64,000 nt of DNA from Streptomyces sp. NBC_01235 (GCF_035989285.1 NZ_CP108513.1:7502001-7566000); one strand, 5' to 3'; counted from the first letter of the stretch, positions 23,212 to 33,791 are shown. Made by a program: numbers and translations. The notes: generated by a model not told the origin, from the letters alone.

Positions 23212-24222
23212 GTGACCCCCGTCGAGCTCTCCCGTACCGTGCTGCGCGCGGTGCGTCGTGCTGTGGACGATGGGGAGCTCAGTGTGGGTGTTCCTGAGCG
23301 GGCCGTGGTCACGCCGCCGGGGCCCGGGGGGCAGGGGGACTACGCCACCAACATCGCCCTGCAGCTCGCCCGGCCGGCCGGACAGCCGTCGCTTCGGGTT
23401 GCCGAGGTGCTCCGGTCGCACCTGGCCCGTGCCGAAGGCGTCGCCGGGGTCGAGATCACCGGGCCCGGGTTCCTCAACATCAGCCTCGACGGTTCCGCCG
23501 TCTCCGCCCTCGTCCGGCGGATACAGCGCGAAGGCCTGCGGTACGGGCACACCGACAGTCTCGCCGGACAGGTCTTCGCGGTGCGGGTGCCCTACGAAGT
23601 GCGGGCCGAGGTCCTGGCCGACGCGCTCGCGCGGATCGTCGGGGCGCAGGGCGGCCGTGTCGACATCGGGCACGGTGAGCCCGTCACCCTGCGGCCCGTA
23701 CCCGCTTCCGAGGATCCCGCCCCCCTCGGTCCCGACGCCGCCCGCTGGGCCCTGCTCCACCCCGCCCCGCACGACCGGCCCCGCATCACCGCCGAGCATC
23801 TGGTGCAGCGTGAGGGCAATCCCCTCTTCCGCGTCCGCTACGCCCACGCCCGCACCCGGGCCGTCAGTCGTAACGCCGCCGATCTCGGCTTCACCGGCCG
23901 GCCCGGCCCGCTGGACGCCGGTGACCTCGTCGCCCTTCTCGCCGACCACCCCCGCGTCCTCGCGACGGCCGTCACCCTCCCGAGCCCGCAGGGAACATCC
24001 ACCGGCATCCCCACCCCCGACCCCTCCGCGCCCTCCCGCCTCACCCGTCACCTCCTCGCGCTGGCCGACGCCACCCTCGTCCTTCTCCCCACCGTCCTGC
24101 CCCGTGGTGAGGAGAAACCCTTGGCCGCCCACCGTGCCCGGCTTGCGCTTGCCGAAGCTGCCGGGATGGTGCTGGCCGGCGGCCTGTCCCTGCTCGGCAT
24201 CGACGCACCCGACCACCTCTGA
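23212..24222 (+). CDS. nrtL: ArgS-related anticodon-binding protein NrtL
   Basis: The 336-residue protein keeps the two ends of arginyl-tRNA synthetase: an N-terminal Add1-like domain (residues 1-110; GDYATNIALQLARPAG, GVEITGPGFLNISL) and a C-terminal DALR anticodon-binding domain (LFRVRYAHARTRAVSRNA...). The Rossmann catalytic core with HIGH and KMSK signatures is missing, so it cannot aminoacylate. Families of this kind are called NrtL in annotation. GTG 23212 has TACGCT 8 nt upstream, consistent with a leaderless mRNA. It sits next to a tRNA-Arg and directly upstream of lysA (14 bp), with which it is likely cotranscribed. Function unknown; tRNA-Arg binding is a fair guess. Confidence 0.85.
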   Translation: MTPVELSRTVLRAVRRAVDDGELSVGVPERAVVTPPGPGGQGDYATNIALQLARPAGQPSLRVAEVLRSHLARAEGVAGVEITGPGFLNISLDGSAVSALVRRIQREGLRYGHTDSLAGQVFAVRVPYEVRAEVLADALARIVGAQGGRVDIGHGEPVTLRPVPASEDPAPLGPDAARWALLHPAPHDRPRITAEHLVQREGNPLFRVRYAHARTRAVSRNAADLGFTGRPGPLDAGDLVALLADHPRVLATAVTLPSPQGTSTGIPTPDPSAPSRLTRHLLALADATLVLLPTVLPRGEEKPLAAHRARLALAEAAGMVLAGGLSLLGIDAPDHL

Positions 24223-24236
24223 GAGAGCACGCCCAG

Positions 24237-25628
24237 ATGAGCCGTTCCGCCCACCCCGCCGGGCCCCGTCACGCCGACGTCCTTCCCGAAGGGCACTACT
24301 CCGCACCGCCCACCGACCTCAACGCCCTCGACGCCAAGGTGTGGGCGCGGACGGTCACGCGTGACACCGACGGTGTCGTCACCGTCGGCGGCATCGACGT
24401 CAAGACGCTCGCCGAGCAGCACGGCACCCCCGCCTACATCCTCGACGAGGCCGACTTCCGGGACCGGGCCCGTGCCTGGCGGACCGCCTTCGGGGCCGAC
24501 GCCGACGTCTTCTACGCCGGCAAGGCGTTCCTGTCCCGGGCCGTGGTGCGGTGGCTGCACGAGGAGGGGCTCAACCTCGACGTCTGCTCGGGCGGCGAGC
24601 TCGCCACCGCCCTCTCCGCCGGTATGCCCGCCGACCGCATCGCGTTCCACGGCAACAACAAGTCCACGGACGAGATCCGCCGGGCCGTTGACGCCGGTGT
24701 GGGGCGGATGGTCCTCGACTCCTTCCAGGAGATCGTGCGGGTCGCGCACATCGCCCAGTCCCTGGGGAAGCGGCAGCGTGTCCAGATCCGTATCACCGTC
24801 GGCGTCGAGGCGCACACGCACGAGTTCATCGCCACGGCCCACGAGGACCAGAAGTTCGGCATTCCGCTCGCCGGTGGGCAGGCCGCCGAAGCCGTGCGCC
24901 GTGCGCTTCAGCTCGACGGGCTCGAGCTCATCGGGATCCACTCCCACATCGGGTCGCAGATCTTCGACATGTCCGGCTTTGAGGTCGCCGCGCACCGGGT
25001 GGTCGGACTGCTCAAGGACATTCGTGACGAGCACGGTGTCGAGCTGCCCGAGATCGACCTCGGCGGCGGCCTCGGTATCGCGTACACCAGCGACGACGAT
25101 CCCCGTGAGCCCCACGAGATCGCCAAGGCGCTGACCGAGATCGTCACGCGTGAGTGCGAGGTCGCCAAGCTGCGCACGCCCCGCATCTCCGTCGAGCCCG
25201 GGCGGGCCATCGTCGGGCCGACCGCGTTCACGCTCTACGAGGTCGGCACCATCAAGCCGCTCGACGGGCTGAGGACGTACGTCTCCGTCGACGGCGGAAT
25301 GTCGGACAACATCCGTACCGCGCTGTACGACGCCGAGTACAGCGTCGCCCTCGTCTCCCGTGTCTCCGACGCCCAGCCGATGCTCGCCCGTGTGGTCGGC
25401 AAGCACTGTGAGAGCGGGGACATCGTGGTCAAGGACGCGTTCCTGCCCTCGGACCTGGCACCGGGTGACCTGATCGCCGTGCCCGCCACGGGTGCGTACT
25501 GCCGGTCCATGGCCAGCAACTACAACCACGTGCTGCGGCCGCCGGTCGTGGCCGTGCGCGAGGGGGAGTCGCGGGTCATCGTGCGGCGGGAGACCGAGGA
25601 GGATCTGCTGCGCCTCGACGTCGGCTGA
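24237..25628 (+). CDS. lysA: Diaminopimelate decarboxylase
   Basis: The 463-residue PLP enzyme of fold type III makes L-lysine from meso-diaminopimelate. The PLP-lysine motif FYAGKAFLS (about 93-101), the glycine-rich phosphate-binding GGGLGI and the substrate motif of the C-terminal barrel (ATGAYCRSMASNYN) are all present. Length matches actinobacterial LysA. It follows nrtL closely and precedes hom by ~150 bp, grouping the aspartate-family pathway. Confidence 0.96.
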   Translation: MSRSAHPAGPRHADVLPEGHYSAPPTDLNALDAKVWARTVTRDTDGVVTVGGIDVKTLAEQHGTPAYILDEADFRDRARAWRTAFGADADVFYAGKAFLSRAVVRWLHEEGLNLDVCSGGELATALSAGMPADRIAFHGNNKSTDEIRRAVDAGVGRMVLDSFQEIVRVAHIAQSLGKRQRVQIRITVGVEAHTHEFIATAHEDQKFGIPLAGGQAAEAVRRALQLDGLELIGIHSHIGSQIFDMSGFEVAAHRVVGLLKDIRDEHGVELPEIDLGGGLGIAYTSDDDPREPHEIAKALTEIVTRECEVAKLRTPRISVEPGRAIVGPTAFTLYEVGTIKPLDGLRTYVSVDGGMSDNIRTALYDAEYSVALVSRVSDAQPMLARVVGKHCESGDIVVKDAFLPSDLAPGDLIAVPATGAYCRSMASNYNHVLRPPVVAVREGESRVIVRRETEEDLLRLDVG

Positions 25629-25785
25629 AACGGCGGAAGGAAAGGGCGGAAGATCTCCTGTCTGCCGTCCTTGAGGAAATGAAATAGACGTCTCACGATC
25701 CGGACCAGGGGCAGAAAGTCCGGTCCGGTGAGTGAGACTGGGGCAACCGGAAACAACGGTAGACGGTATGAGGAAACGAGGTCGG

Positions 25786-27078
25786 ATGATGCGTACGCGT
25801 CCGCTGAAGGTGGCGCTGCTGGGCTGTGGAGTGGTCGGCTCAGAGGTGGCGCGCATCATGACGACGCACGCCGACGACCTCGCCGCGCGCATCGGTGCTC
25901 CGGTGGAGCTGGCCGGCGTCGCCGTGCGGCGGCCCTCCAGAGTCCGGGACGGCATCGACCCCGCCCTGGTCACCACCGACGCCACCGCCCTCGTCAAACG
26001 TGGGGACATCGACGTCGTCGTCGAGGTCATCGGCGGCATCGAGCCCGCTCGTACGCTCATCACCACCGCCTTCGAGTACGGCGCCTCCGTCGTCTCCGCG
26101 AACAAGGCGCTTCTCGCGCAGGACGGCGCCGCGCTGCACGCCGTCGCCGAGGAGCACGGCGAGGACCTCTACTACGAGGCCGCCGTCGCCGGTGCCATTC
26201 CGCTGATCCGGCCGCTTCGTGAGTCCCTCGCCGGGGACAAGGTGAACCGGGTGCTCGGGATCGTCAACGGCACCACCAACTTCATCCTCGACAAGATGGA
26301 CTCCACCGGCGCCGGGTATCAGGAGGCCCTCGACGAGGCCACTGCCCTGGGGTACGCCGAGGCCGACCCCACCGCCGACGTCGAGGCCTTCGATGCCGCC
26401 GCCAAGGCCGCCATCCTCGCCGGGATCGCCTTCCACACGCGCGTGCGCCTCGACGACGTCTACCGCGAGGGCATGACCGAGGTCACCGCGGCCGACTTCG
26501 CCTCCGCCAGGGAGATGGGCTGCACCATCAAGCTGCTCGCGATCTGTGAGCGGGCCGCGGACGGCGGGTCGGTCACCGCTCGCGTGCATCCGGCCATGAT
26601 TCCGCTCACCCACCCGCTCGCCTCCGTGCGCGGCGCCTACAACGCCGTGTTCGTGGAGTCGGACGCGGCCGGGCAGCTGATGTTCTACGGTCCCGGCGCC
26701 GGCGGTGCTCCCACCGCCTCCGCCGTGCTCGGCGACCTCGTCGCCGTCTGCCGCAACCGGCTCAGCGGGGCAACGGGGCCCGGCGAGTCGGCGTACGCCG
26801 CCCTGCCGGTGTCGCCCATGGGCGATGTCGTCACCCGCTACCACATCAGCCTCGACGTCGCGGACAAACCTGGCGTTCTCGCCCAGGTGGCCACCGTCTT
26901 CGCCGAGCACGGGGTGTCGATCGATACCGTTCGGCAGCAGGGTAAGGACGGCGAGGCCTCCCTCGTCGTCGTCACCCACCGCGCGTCCGACGCCTCCCTG
27001 ACCGGGACCGTCGAGGCGCTGCGCAACCTCGACACCGTGCGGGGTGTCGCCAGCATCATGCGGGTTGAAGGAGAGTAA
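25786..27078 (+). CDS. hom: Homoserine dehydrogenase
   Basis: NAD(P)-dependent reduction of aspartate semialdehyde to homoserine. The Rossmann motif VALLGCGVVGSEV (about 8-20), the catalytic region NGTTNFIL and the C-terminal ACT domain (YHISLDVADKPGVLAQVATVFAEHGVSI) are present; the ACT domain normally gives threonine feedback. MMRTRPLK gives two possible starts, ATG 25786 or 25789; AGGAAACGAGG lies upstream. The intergenic region holds an inverted repeat CCGGACC/GGTCCGG (25700-25706, 25722-25728). thrC follows after 6 bp. Confidence 0.96.
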   Translation: MMRTRPLKVALLGCGVVGSEVARIMTTHADDLAARIGAPVELAGVAVRRPSRVRDGIDPALVTTDATALVKRGDIDVVVEVIGGIEPARTLITTAFEYGASVVSANKALLAQDGAALHAVAEEHGEDLYYEAAVAGAIPLIRPLRESLAGDKVNRVLGIVNGTTNFILDKMDSTGAGYQEALDEATALGYAEADPTADVEAFDAAAKAAILAGIAFHTRVRLDDVYREGMTEVTAADFASAREMGCTIKLLAICERAADGGSVTARVHPAMIPLTHPLASVRGAYNAVFVESDAAGQLMFYGPGAGGAPTASAVLGDLVAVCRNRLSGATGPGESAYAALPVSPMGDVVTRYHISLDVADKPGVLAQVATVFAEHGVSIDTVRQQGKDGEASLVVVTHRASDASLTGTVEALRNLDTVRGVASIMRVEGE

Positions 27079-27084
27079 CCAGCA

Positions 27085-28143
27085 ATGACCCACCAGTGGC
27101 GCGGAATCATCGAGGAGTACCGGGACCGGCTGCCGGTATCCGACAGCACGCCCATCGTGACGCTCCGTGAGGGCGGCACGCCCCTCGTGCCCGCGCAGGT
27201 GCTCTCCGAGCGCACGGGCTGCGAGGTCCACCTCAAGGTGGAGGGCGCCAACCCGACCGGGTCCTTCAAGGACCGCGGTATGACCATGGCCATCACGCGG
27301 GCCAAGGAGGAGGGCGCGCAGGCCGTCATCTGCGCCTCCACCGGCAACACCTCCGCGTCCGCCGCCGCGTACGCGGTGCGCGCCGGCATGGTCTGTGCCG
27401 TGCTCGTCCCGCAGGGCAAGATCGCGATCGGCAAGATGGGCCAGGCCCTCGTGCACGGCGCGAAGATCCTCCAGGTCGACGGCAACTTCGACGACTGCCT
27501 CACGCTCGCGCGTGCGCTGAGCGACAACTACCCGGTGGCGCTGGTCAATTCGGTCAACCCGGTGCGTATCGAGGGTCAGAAGACGGCCGCCTTCGAGATC
27601 GTGGACATGCTCGGGGACGCCCCCGACATCCATGTCCTGCCGGTCGGCAACGCGGGCAACATCACCGCGTACTGGAAGGGCTACAAGGAGTACGCCGCCG
27701 ACGGGATCGCCGCGCAGACCCCCCGCATGTGGGGCTTCCAGGCGTCCGGCAGTGCGCCGATCGTGCGCGGCGAGGTCGTCAAGGACCCGTCGACGATCGC
27801 CACCGCGATCCGCATCGGCAACCCCGCCTCGTGGAAGTTCGCGCTGGCGGCTCAGGAGGAGTCCGGCGGCTTCATCGACGAGGTGACGGACCGTGAGATC
27901 CTGCGCGCCTACCGGCTGTTGGCCGCGCAGGAGGGCGTCTTCGTGGAGCCCGCGTCCGCCGCGTCCGTGGCCGGTCTGCTGAAGGCCGCCGAGCAGGGCA
28001 AGGTCGACCCGGGGCAGCGGATCGTCTGCACGGTCACCGGAAACGGTCTGAAGGACCCCGACTGGGCCGTCGCCGGCGCGCCGCAGCCGGTCACCGTCCC
28101 GGTCGACGCGGCCACGGCGGCCGAGCGCCTCGGACTCCTCTGA
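27085..28143 (+). CDS. thrC: Threonine synthase
   Basis: The 352-residue PLP enzyme converts O-phosphohomoserine to threonine. The PLP-lysine motif [12 protein letters not shown] (about 56-67), the SxGNTSAS loop and the GNAGN phosphate cup are intact. This is the short actinobacterial form. Only 6 bp separate it from hom, so the two are cotranscribed; GAAGGAGAG lies just before ATG 27085. Confidence 0.96.
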   Translation: MTHQWRGIIEEYRDRLPVSDSTPIVTLREGGTPLVPAQVLSERTGCEVHLKVEGANPTGSFKDRGMTMAITRAKEEGAQAVICASTGNTSASAAAYAVRAGMVCAVLVPQGKIAIGKMGQALVHGAKILQVDGNFDDCLTLARALSDNYPVALVNSVNPVRIEGQKTAAFEIVDMLGDAPDIHVLPVGNAGNITAYWKGYKEYAADGIAAQTPRMWGFQASGSAPIVRGEVVKDPSTIATAIRIGNPASWKFALAAQEESGGFIDEVTDREILRAYRLLAAQEGVFVEPASAASVAGLLKAAEQGKVDPGQRIVCTVTGNGLKDPDWAVAGAPQPVTVPVDAATAAERLGLL

Positions 28144-28372
28144 TCGGGGAACTCCCTCGATGGGGTGCACAGGGGGCTTACGACACGCATCGTGCGCCTC
28201 CTGTGCGCCCTATGTCGCCGCAGAACCTTCCTTCGATAGGCTGTACTGAACCCGCCCGCCGCATATGCCGCAGTGCCGCGTCGTCACCGCGTCGCCGTCG
28301 GGCCTCAAGGGTCCTCACATACGCATCGAATGTCATTCGACAATCCCGCAGCTCAAGGAGAGTCATCGCGAG

Positions 28373-29302
28373 ATGGCCGGTCCCGCCTTCCGTGCCGCCC
28401 CTGTCCGGGTGCGCGTCCCCGCCACCAGCGCCAACCTCGGCCCGGGGTTCGACGCCTTCGGCCTCGCGCTGGGGCTCTACGACGACGTCGTCGTCCGGGT
28501 GGCCGACTCGGGGCTGCACATCGACATCGCGGGGGAGGGCAGCGAGACGCTCCCGCGCGACGAGAAGCACCTCCTCGTCCGCTCCCTGCGCACCGCCTTC
28601 GACGCCCTGGGCGGCCAGCCGCGCGGCCTGGAGATCGTCTGCGCCAACCGCATCCCGCACGGCCGGGGCCTCGGCTCCTCCTCCGCCGCGATCTGCGCCG
28701 GCATCGTCGCCGCGCGCGCGGTGACCATAGGCGGCGAGAGCAAGCTCGACGACGCCGCCCTGCTGGAACTCGCGACCGAGATCGAGGGGCACCCGGACAA
28801 CGTGGCGGCCTGTCTGCTCGGCGGGTTCACCCTGTCCTGGATGGAGGCGGGCGCCGCGCGGGCGATCAGGATGGAGCCCGCCGATTCCATCGTTCCGGTG
28901 GTTTTCGTGCCCGGAAAGCCGGTCCTCACCGAGACCGCGCGCGGACTGCTCCCGCGCTCCGTGCCGCACGTCGACGCCGCCGCCAACGCGGGCCGGGCCG
29001 CACTGCTCGTCGAGGCCCTCACCCGACGCCCCGAACTGCTGCTGCCCGCCACCGAGGACCGTCTGCACCAGGAGTACCGCGCGCCGGCCATGCCGGAGAG
29101 CGCGGCGCTGGTGGAGCGGCTGCGCGCCGACGGCATCCCCGCGGTGATCTCCGGCGCCGGCCCCACCGTGATGGCGCTGGCCGACGCGGGCACGGCCGAC
29201 AAGATCGAGGCGTCGGCCGGCGCGGACTGGGCCGCGAACCGCCTGGACCTGGATCTGCAAGGGGCGAGCGTGCTGCCTCTTGCGCCCTCCGGCGACCTTT
29301 GA
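28373..29302 (+). CDS. thrB: Homoserine kinase
   Basis: GHMP-family kinase of 309 residues; phosphorylates homoserine for ThrC. The N-terminal VRVPATSANLGPGFDAFG (12-29) and the ATP-binding PHGRGLGSSSAAI glycine/serine loop (about 92-104) are diagnostic, and the C-terminal GAGPTVMAL loop is present. ATG 28373 has AAGGAGAG upstream. A gap of 229 bp from thrC may contain its own promoter. Confidence 0.95.
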   Translation: MAGPAFRAAPVRVRVPATSANLGPGFDAFGLALGLYDDVVVRVADSGLHIDIAGEGSETLPRDEKHLLVRSLRTAFDALGGQPRGLEIVCANRIPHGRGLGSSSAAICAGIVAARAVTIGGESKLDDAALLELATEIEGHPDNVAACLLGGFTLSWMEAGAARAIRMEPADSIVPVVFVPGKPVLTETARGLLPRSVPHVDAAANAGRAALLVEALTRRPELLLPATEDRLHQEYRAPAMPESAALVERLRADGIPAVISGAGPTVMALADAGTADKIEASAGADWAANRLDLDLQGASVLPLAPSGDL

Positions 29303-29710
29303 AAGCACACGGTTGCCGGATTTCGAGAGGGGGAATGTTTGTTGGATCCGGTAGTGTTAACCTCAAGTCTGCACCCGACCCCACCACGGCGAGGTGCTTC
29401 GTGTCCCCCTCCGGGACAGACATTCTTCCGGGAGCTCCCCAAGCCGCACTGCGTTCCGTACGTCGTACCTGGGCAGTACGCCGTGCAGCGGCGCTGAGCG
29501 GTCCACAGGGCACGCTCCGGAATCGGTGCGACCACGCCACGTGACACTGGGTGTCACGGCTCGTCGAGGAAGCGCCATCACCAGCAAATCTCTCTTCCGC
29601 CGCTTTGGCGGACCACCGCCCCGGCTTCGCCACACGAGGGACCGAAGTCGGACAGCACAACCGGTCGCCGAGCCAGACAGGCCGACGTCCGCTCCAGGGA
29701 AGGACCCTTC
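29303..29710 (+). promoter_or_regulatory. Long leader of rho
   Basis: About 400 bases without a convincing gene. TAGTGT (29352-29357) in GGTAGTGTTAACC resembles a Streptomyces -10 hexamer, which would leave a transcript leader of ~350 nt. Long leaders before rho allow Rho-dependent autoregulation in other bacteria; no specific element is recognised. Confidence 0.4.
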
Positions 29711-31756
29711 GTGAGCGACACCACCGATCTGATGGGCGCACGTGTCGAGGAGACCGCTGCCGCGCCCGCCACGGACGCCTCCGCGCCTGCCACCGGTGCC
29801 GGCTCCCGGCGGCGCCGCGGTACCGGCCTCGAGGGCATGGTGCTGGCCGAGCTGCAGCAGGTCGCATCCGGCCTCGGTATCAGGGGCACCGCGCGTATGC
29901 GCAAGAGCCAGCTGATCGAGGTCATCAAGGAGGCGCAGGCTGGGGGTGCCCCGTCCGGGGGTGCCGCGGCTCCCAAGGCCGAGGCCGCCGCCGAGACCAA
30001 GCCCAAGCGTCGCGCCACCTCCAAGGCCCGTACGGGCGATGCAGCCGCCGAGAAGAAGGCGGACGCCGCCCCGGCCGAGGCTCCCGCCGAGAAGGCCGTG
30101 GCCCAGCAGCAGATCGAGATCCCCGGCCAGCCGGCCAGCAACGACGCTCCCGTCGAGCGCCGTCGCCGCCGCGCCACCGCCGAGGCGGGCAGCCCGGAGA
30201 CGGTCACCGCCGAGGCGAAGAGCGCCCCGAAGGCCGAGACGCCCGCCCCGGCGCAGGCCGATGCCCAGGCGCAGCCGCAGGGCGACGCCAAGAGCGATGC
30301 CGACGGTGGCGAGGGCCGCCGCCGCGACCGCCGTGAGCGGGGTCGCGACCGCGGCGACCGTGGCGAGCGGGGCGACCGCGGTGACCGCGGTGACCGTCGC
30401 AAGGGCGATGACCAGCAGGGTGGCCAGCAGCGCGGCCAGCAGCAGGGTCAGCAGCAGAGCGGCGGTCGCCAGGACCGTCAGCAGCGCGACAACGGCCCGC
30501 AGGACGACGACGACTTCGAGGGCGGCCGGCGTGGCCGTCGCGGCCGCTACCGCGACCGCCGTGGCCGTCGCGGGCGTGACGAGATCGGCGCTCCCGAGCC
30601 GCAGCTCGCCGACGACGACGTCCTGATCCCCGTCGCGGGCATCCTGGACATCCTCGACAACTACGCGTTCATCCGGACCTCCGGCTACCTGCCGGGCCCG
30701 AACGACGTGTACGTCTCCCTCGCCCAGGTCCGCAAGAACGGCCTGCGCAAGGGTGACCACGTCACCGGTGCGGTCCGTCAGCCCAAGGAAGGCGAGCGGC
30801 GCGAGAAGTTCAACGCGCTGGTCCGCCTCGACTCCGTCAACGGCATGGCGCCCGAACACGGCCGTGGCCGCCCGGAGTTCAACAAGCTGACCCCGCTCTA
30901 CCCGCAGGACCGCCTCCGCCTGGAGACGGACCCGGGCGTGCTGACCACCCGGATCATCGACCTCGTGTCGCCGATCGGAAAGGGCCAGCGCGGTCTGATC
31001 GTGGCCCCGCCGAAGACCGGCAAGACCATGATCATGCAGGCGATCGCCAACGCGATCACGCACAACAACCCCGAGTGCCACCTGATGGTCGTCCTGGTCG
31101 ACGAGCGTCCGGAAGAGGTCACCGACATGCAGCGGTCGGTCAAGGGCGAGGTCATCTCCTCGACCTTCGACCGTCCGGCCGAGGACCACACCACGGTCGC
31201 CGAGCTCGCCATCGAGCGCGCCAAGCGTCTGGTGGAGCTGGGCCACGACGTCGTCGTGCTGCTCGACTCGATCACGCGTCTGGGCCGTGCGTACAACCTC
31301 GCCGCCCCGGCCTCCGGCCGCATCCTGTCCGGTGGTGTCGACTCGACCGCCCTGTACCCGCCGAAGCGCTTCTTCGGTGCGGCCCGCAACATCGAGGACG
31401 GTGGCTCGCTGACCATCCTCGCCACCGCCCTGGTGGACACCGGGTCCCGCATGGACGAGGTGATCTTCGAGGAGTTCAAGGGCACCGGCAACATGGAGCT
31501 CAAGCTCGACCGGAAGCTCGCCGACAAGCGCATCTTCCCGGCGGTGGACGTCGACGCGTCCGGTACCCGCAAGGAAGAGATCCTGCTCGGCAACGACGAG
31601 CTCGCCGTCGTCTGGAAGCTGCGCCGGGTGCTGCACGCGCTCGACCAGCAGCAGGCGATCGAGCTGCTCCTCGACAAGATGAAGCAGACGAAGTCGAACG
31701 GCGAGTTCCTGCTGCAGATCCAGAAGACGACGCCGTCGCCGGGCAACAACGACTGA
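29711..31756 (+). CDS. rho: Transcription termination factor Rho with large disordered insert
   Basis: GTG 29711; 681 residues against ~420 in E. coli. Rho N-domain ([35 protein letters not shown]) at about 37-71; then an Ala/Lys/Glu-rich and RGD/Gln-rich insert of about 220 residues ([34 protein letters not shown]); the RNA-binding cold-shock-like domain from about 295; Walker A PPKTGKTM (about 432-439), Walker [17 protein letters not shown] and the Q/R loops. Hexameric RNA helicase that ends transcription. Such inserts are typical of actinobacterial Rho and aid binding of structured GC-rich RNA. Confidence 0.97.
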   Translation: MSDTTDLMGARVEETAAAPATDASAPATGAGSRRRRGTGLEGMVLAELQQVASGLGIRGTARMRKSQLIEVIKEAQAGGAPSGGAAAPKAEAAAETKPKRRATSKARTGDAAAEKKADAAPAEAPAEKAVAQQQIEIPGQPASNDAPVERRRRRATAEAGSPETVTAEAKSAPKAETPAPAQADAQAQPQGDAKSDADGGEGRRRDRRERGRDRGDRGERGDRGDRGDRRKGDDQQGGQQRGQQQGQQQSGGRQDRQQRDNGPQDDDDFEGGRRGRRGRYRDRRGRRGRDEIGAPEPQLADDDVLIPVAGILDILDNYAFIRTSGYLPGPNDVYVSLAQVRKNGLRKGDHVTGAVRQPKEGERREKFNALVRLDSVNGMAPEHGRGRPEFNKLTPLYPQDRLRLETDPGVLTTRIIDLVSPIGKGQRGLIVAPPKTGKTMIMQAIANAITHNNPECHLMVVLVDERPEEVTDMQRSVKGEVISSTFDRPAEDHTTVAELAIERAKRLVELGHDVVVLLDSITRLGRAYNLAAPASGRILSGGVDSTALYPPKRFFGAARNIEDGGSLTILATALVDTGSRMDEVIFEEFKGTGNMELKLDRKLADKRIFPAVDVDASGTRKEEILLGNDELAVVWKLRRVLHALDQQQAIELLLDKMKQTKSNGEFLLQIQKTTPSPGNND

Positions 31757-31772
31757 CGTCACGCACCACATC

Positions 31773-31809
31773 AATGAGGGCCGCCCCCGTGAAGGGGGCG
31801 GCCCTCATT
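31773..31809 (+). terminator. Intrinsic terminator after rho
   Basis: A 16-bp perfect stem (31773-31788 with 31794-31809) with loop GTGAA begins 17 nt after the rho stop. GGTTCTTC follows. Confidence 0.85.
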
Positions 31810-31900
31810 GGTTCTTCACGCGCGGGATACGATCTCGCTCTTCAAACGTCTTGATCCGAAATTCCTGATGCGAACTTCGTGATCCCGAGGGGGGACTCGA

Positions 31901-33742
31901 GTGGGTACACCTACGTCCGAGGGCGGCGGCGGTCGGCACAGACGCCGGCTGCGGATAGCCCTGCCCGTTGTCGCGGCCGGGCTGGCCGCGGCCGTCGCCG
32001 GTGCGCTGCTGACCTCGTCGGCCTCGGCCGCGGCGACGCCTCCGACGCCCGCCTACAGCGCGCCGTCGGCCGAGCAGCTCAAGGAGCGCCTCGCCATCGC
32101 CGTCGCCGGTGACGACACGGCGGGCGAGACGGCCAAGTCGTCCCTGAGCGCGAGCACCGGCACCGCCACCGTCGACCCGAAGATCATCGGCGGCACCACG
32201 ACGACCATCACCACGGCCCCGTGGATGGCGCAGCTCTGGTACGGCGACGACCGCGGCACCGACACCACCAGCGACGACATCGGCTTCTTCTGCGGCGGCA
32301 CGGTCGTGTCGCCGACGAAGATCCTCACCGCCGCGCACTGCCTCAAGGACGAGACCGGCAAGAACTACAGCTGGTACTCCCACGGCCTCGTCATCACCGG
32401 CACCTCGCAGCTGCCGGCCGTCGACAGCAACGGCAACATCACCGACCTGCACGGCGGTAGCCTCAGCGGCGTCTGGCGCCAGTGGAACCACCCCTCGTAC
32501 AGCCCGTCGACGATCGACAACGACATCGCCGTCCTGACCCTGCCGAACCCGGTCAAGGCCACGCCGATCCGCATGACGACGGCCGCCGACACCGCGTCGT
32601 ACGCCGCCGGCACCAAGGCCACGCTCTTCGGCTGGGGCCGCACCAGCTCCACCACGCAGGACATCTCCGACACGCTGAAGACGGCCACGCTGCCGATCCA
32701 GTCGGACACCACCTGCGCGAACTACTACGGCGTCGACTTCATCAAGGGCCACAACGTGTGCGCGGGCGATCCCGCCACCGGCAGCGACGAGGGCACCACC
32801 TCCGCCTGCAACGGCGACTCCGGCGGTCCGCTGATCGTCAGGAACGCGGCCGGCGAGGACCGCATCGTGGGCGTCGTCTCCTGGGGCGTGACGGACTGCG
32901 TCAAGAGCGGCGCGTACAGCGTGTTCACCAAGGTCTCGACGTACGTCGGCGCCGCCTACCCGCGCGTCGAGGACACCAACCTCAACGGTGACCACCTCGC
33001 CGACCTGTGGGTGCGCAACGCCTCCACCAAGACCGGCTACGAAATCGACTCCAAGGCCACCTCGCTCGCCGCGCGCCAGTCCTGGGGCTCCTTCAGCGCC
33101 TACAACATCGTCCTGCAGACCGACCTCGACCGCGACGGCTACCAGGACCTGGTGGTGCGCCGGGCGTCGGACGGTGACGTGTTCTGGCAGCACTTCGTGC
33201 CCTCCACCAACACCTGGGCGACCAAGCTCATCGGCGACAACTGGAAGACCCGCCTGAGCATCGTCGCCCCCGGCGACATGACGGGCGACTACCTGCCCGA
33301 CATGCTGGCGGTGGACTCCGCCGGCGCGCTGTGGCTGTACCCGGGCAAGGGCAACGGAAGCTTCGGCAGCCCGCTCAAGATCGGCGCGGGCTGGAACAAC
33401 TTCAACGTGGTGCGCGGCCACGGCGACTTCAACGGCGACGGACTGGCGGACCTGCTCGCGCGCAACAAGAGCACCGGTGCCGTGTACCTGTACCGGGGCC
33501 GCGGCGTGCTCAGCACGGCCGACCTCCAGCCCGCTCTCAAGGTCGCGACCTGGACCAACACCACGTACAACGCCTTCGACACCGTCGGCGACCTGAACAG
33601 CGACAGCAAGGCCGACCTGGTGGCCCGCACCCCCGGCGGCGCCCTGTACCTGTACAAGGGCACCGGAAGCGCCACGAGTGCGATCTTTGCCACAAGGGTC
33701 TCACTCGGGACGGGTTTCCAGCAGTACGACCTCTTCGGCTGA
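31901..33742 (+). CDS. Secreted trypsin-like serine protease with FG-GAP/VCBS-like repeats
   Basis: GTG 31901; 613 residues. A signal peptide (basic RHRRRLRIALP, hydrophobic core, ASA-A near 44) is followed by a propeptide and a S1 protease domain starting IIGG (95-98), with catalytic His in TAAHC (H146), Asp in DNDIAVL and Ser in GDSGGP; disulfide-type cysteines are present. From about residue 350 three or four FG-GAP-like repeats (DTNLNGDHLADLWVRN, DLDRDGYQDLVVRR, DFNGDGLADLLARN, DLNSDSKADLVAR) form a calcium-binding propeller fragment. It acts outside the cell, probably in nutrient acquisition. Confidence 0.92.
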   Translation: MGTPTSEGGGGRHRRRLRIALPVVAAGLAAAVAGALLTSSASAAATPPTPAYSAPSAEQLKERLAIAVAGDDTAGETAKSSLSASTGTATVDPKIIGGTTTTITTAPWMAQLWYGDDRGTDTTSDDIGFFCGGTVVSPTKILTAAHCLKDETGKNYSWYSHGLVITGTSQLPAVDSNGNITDLHGGSLSGVWRQWNHPSYSPSTIDNDIAVLTLPNPVKATPIRMTTAADTASYAAGTKATLFGWGRTSSTTQDISDTLKTATLPIQSDTTCANYYGVDFIKGHNVCAGDPATGSDEGTTSACNGDSGGPLIVRNAAGEDRIVGVVSWGVTDCVKSGAYSVFTKVSTYVGAAYPRVEDTNLNGDHLADLWVRNASTKTGYEIDSKATSLAARQSWGSFSAYNIVLQTDLDRDGYQDLVVRRASDGDVFWQHFVPSTNTWATKLIGDNWKTRLSIVAPGDMTGDYLPDMLAVDSAGALWLYPGKGNGSFGSPLKIGAGWNNFNVVRGHGDFNGDGLADLLARNKSTGAVYLYRGRGVLSTADLQPALKVATWTNTTYNAFDTVGDLNSDSKADLVARTPGGALYLYKGTGSATSAIFATRVSLGTGFQQYDLFG

Positions 33743-33791
33743 GCCCGGCCGAAATCGCAGGTGAGCGGGGTGCTCCTCGCTCACCCGCGTC

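Noticed and set aside
29363..31774. Long open frame on the minus strand opposite rho (803 codons)
   Set aside because: Mirror of a GC-rich coding strand; the plus strand encodes an unmistakable Rho protein.
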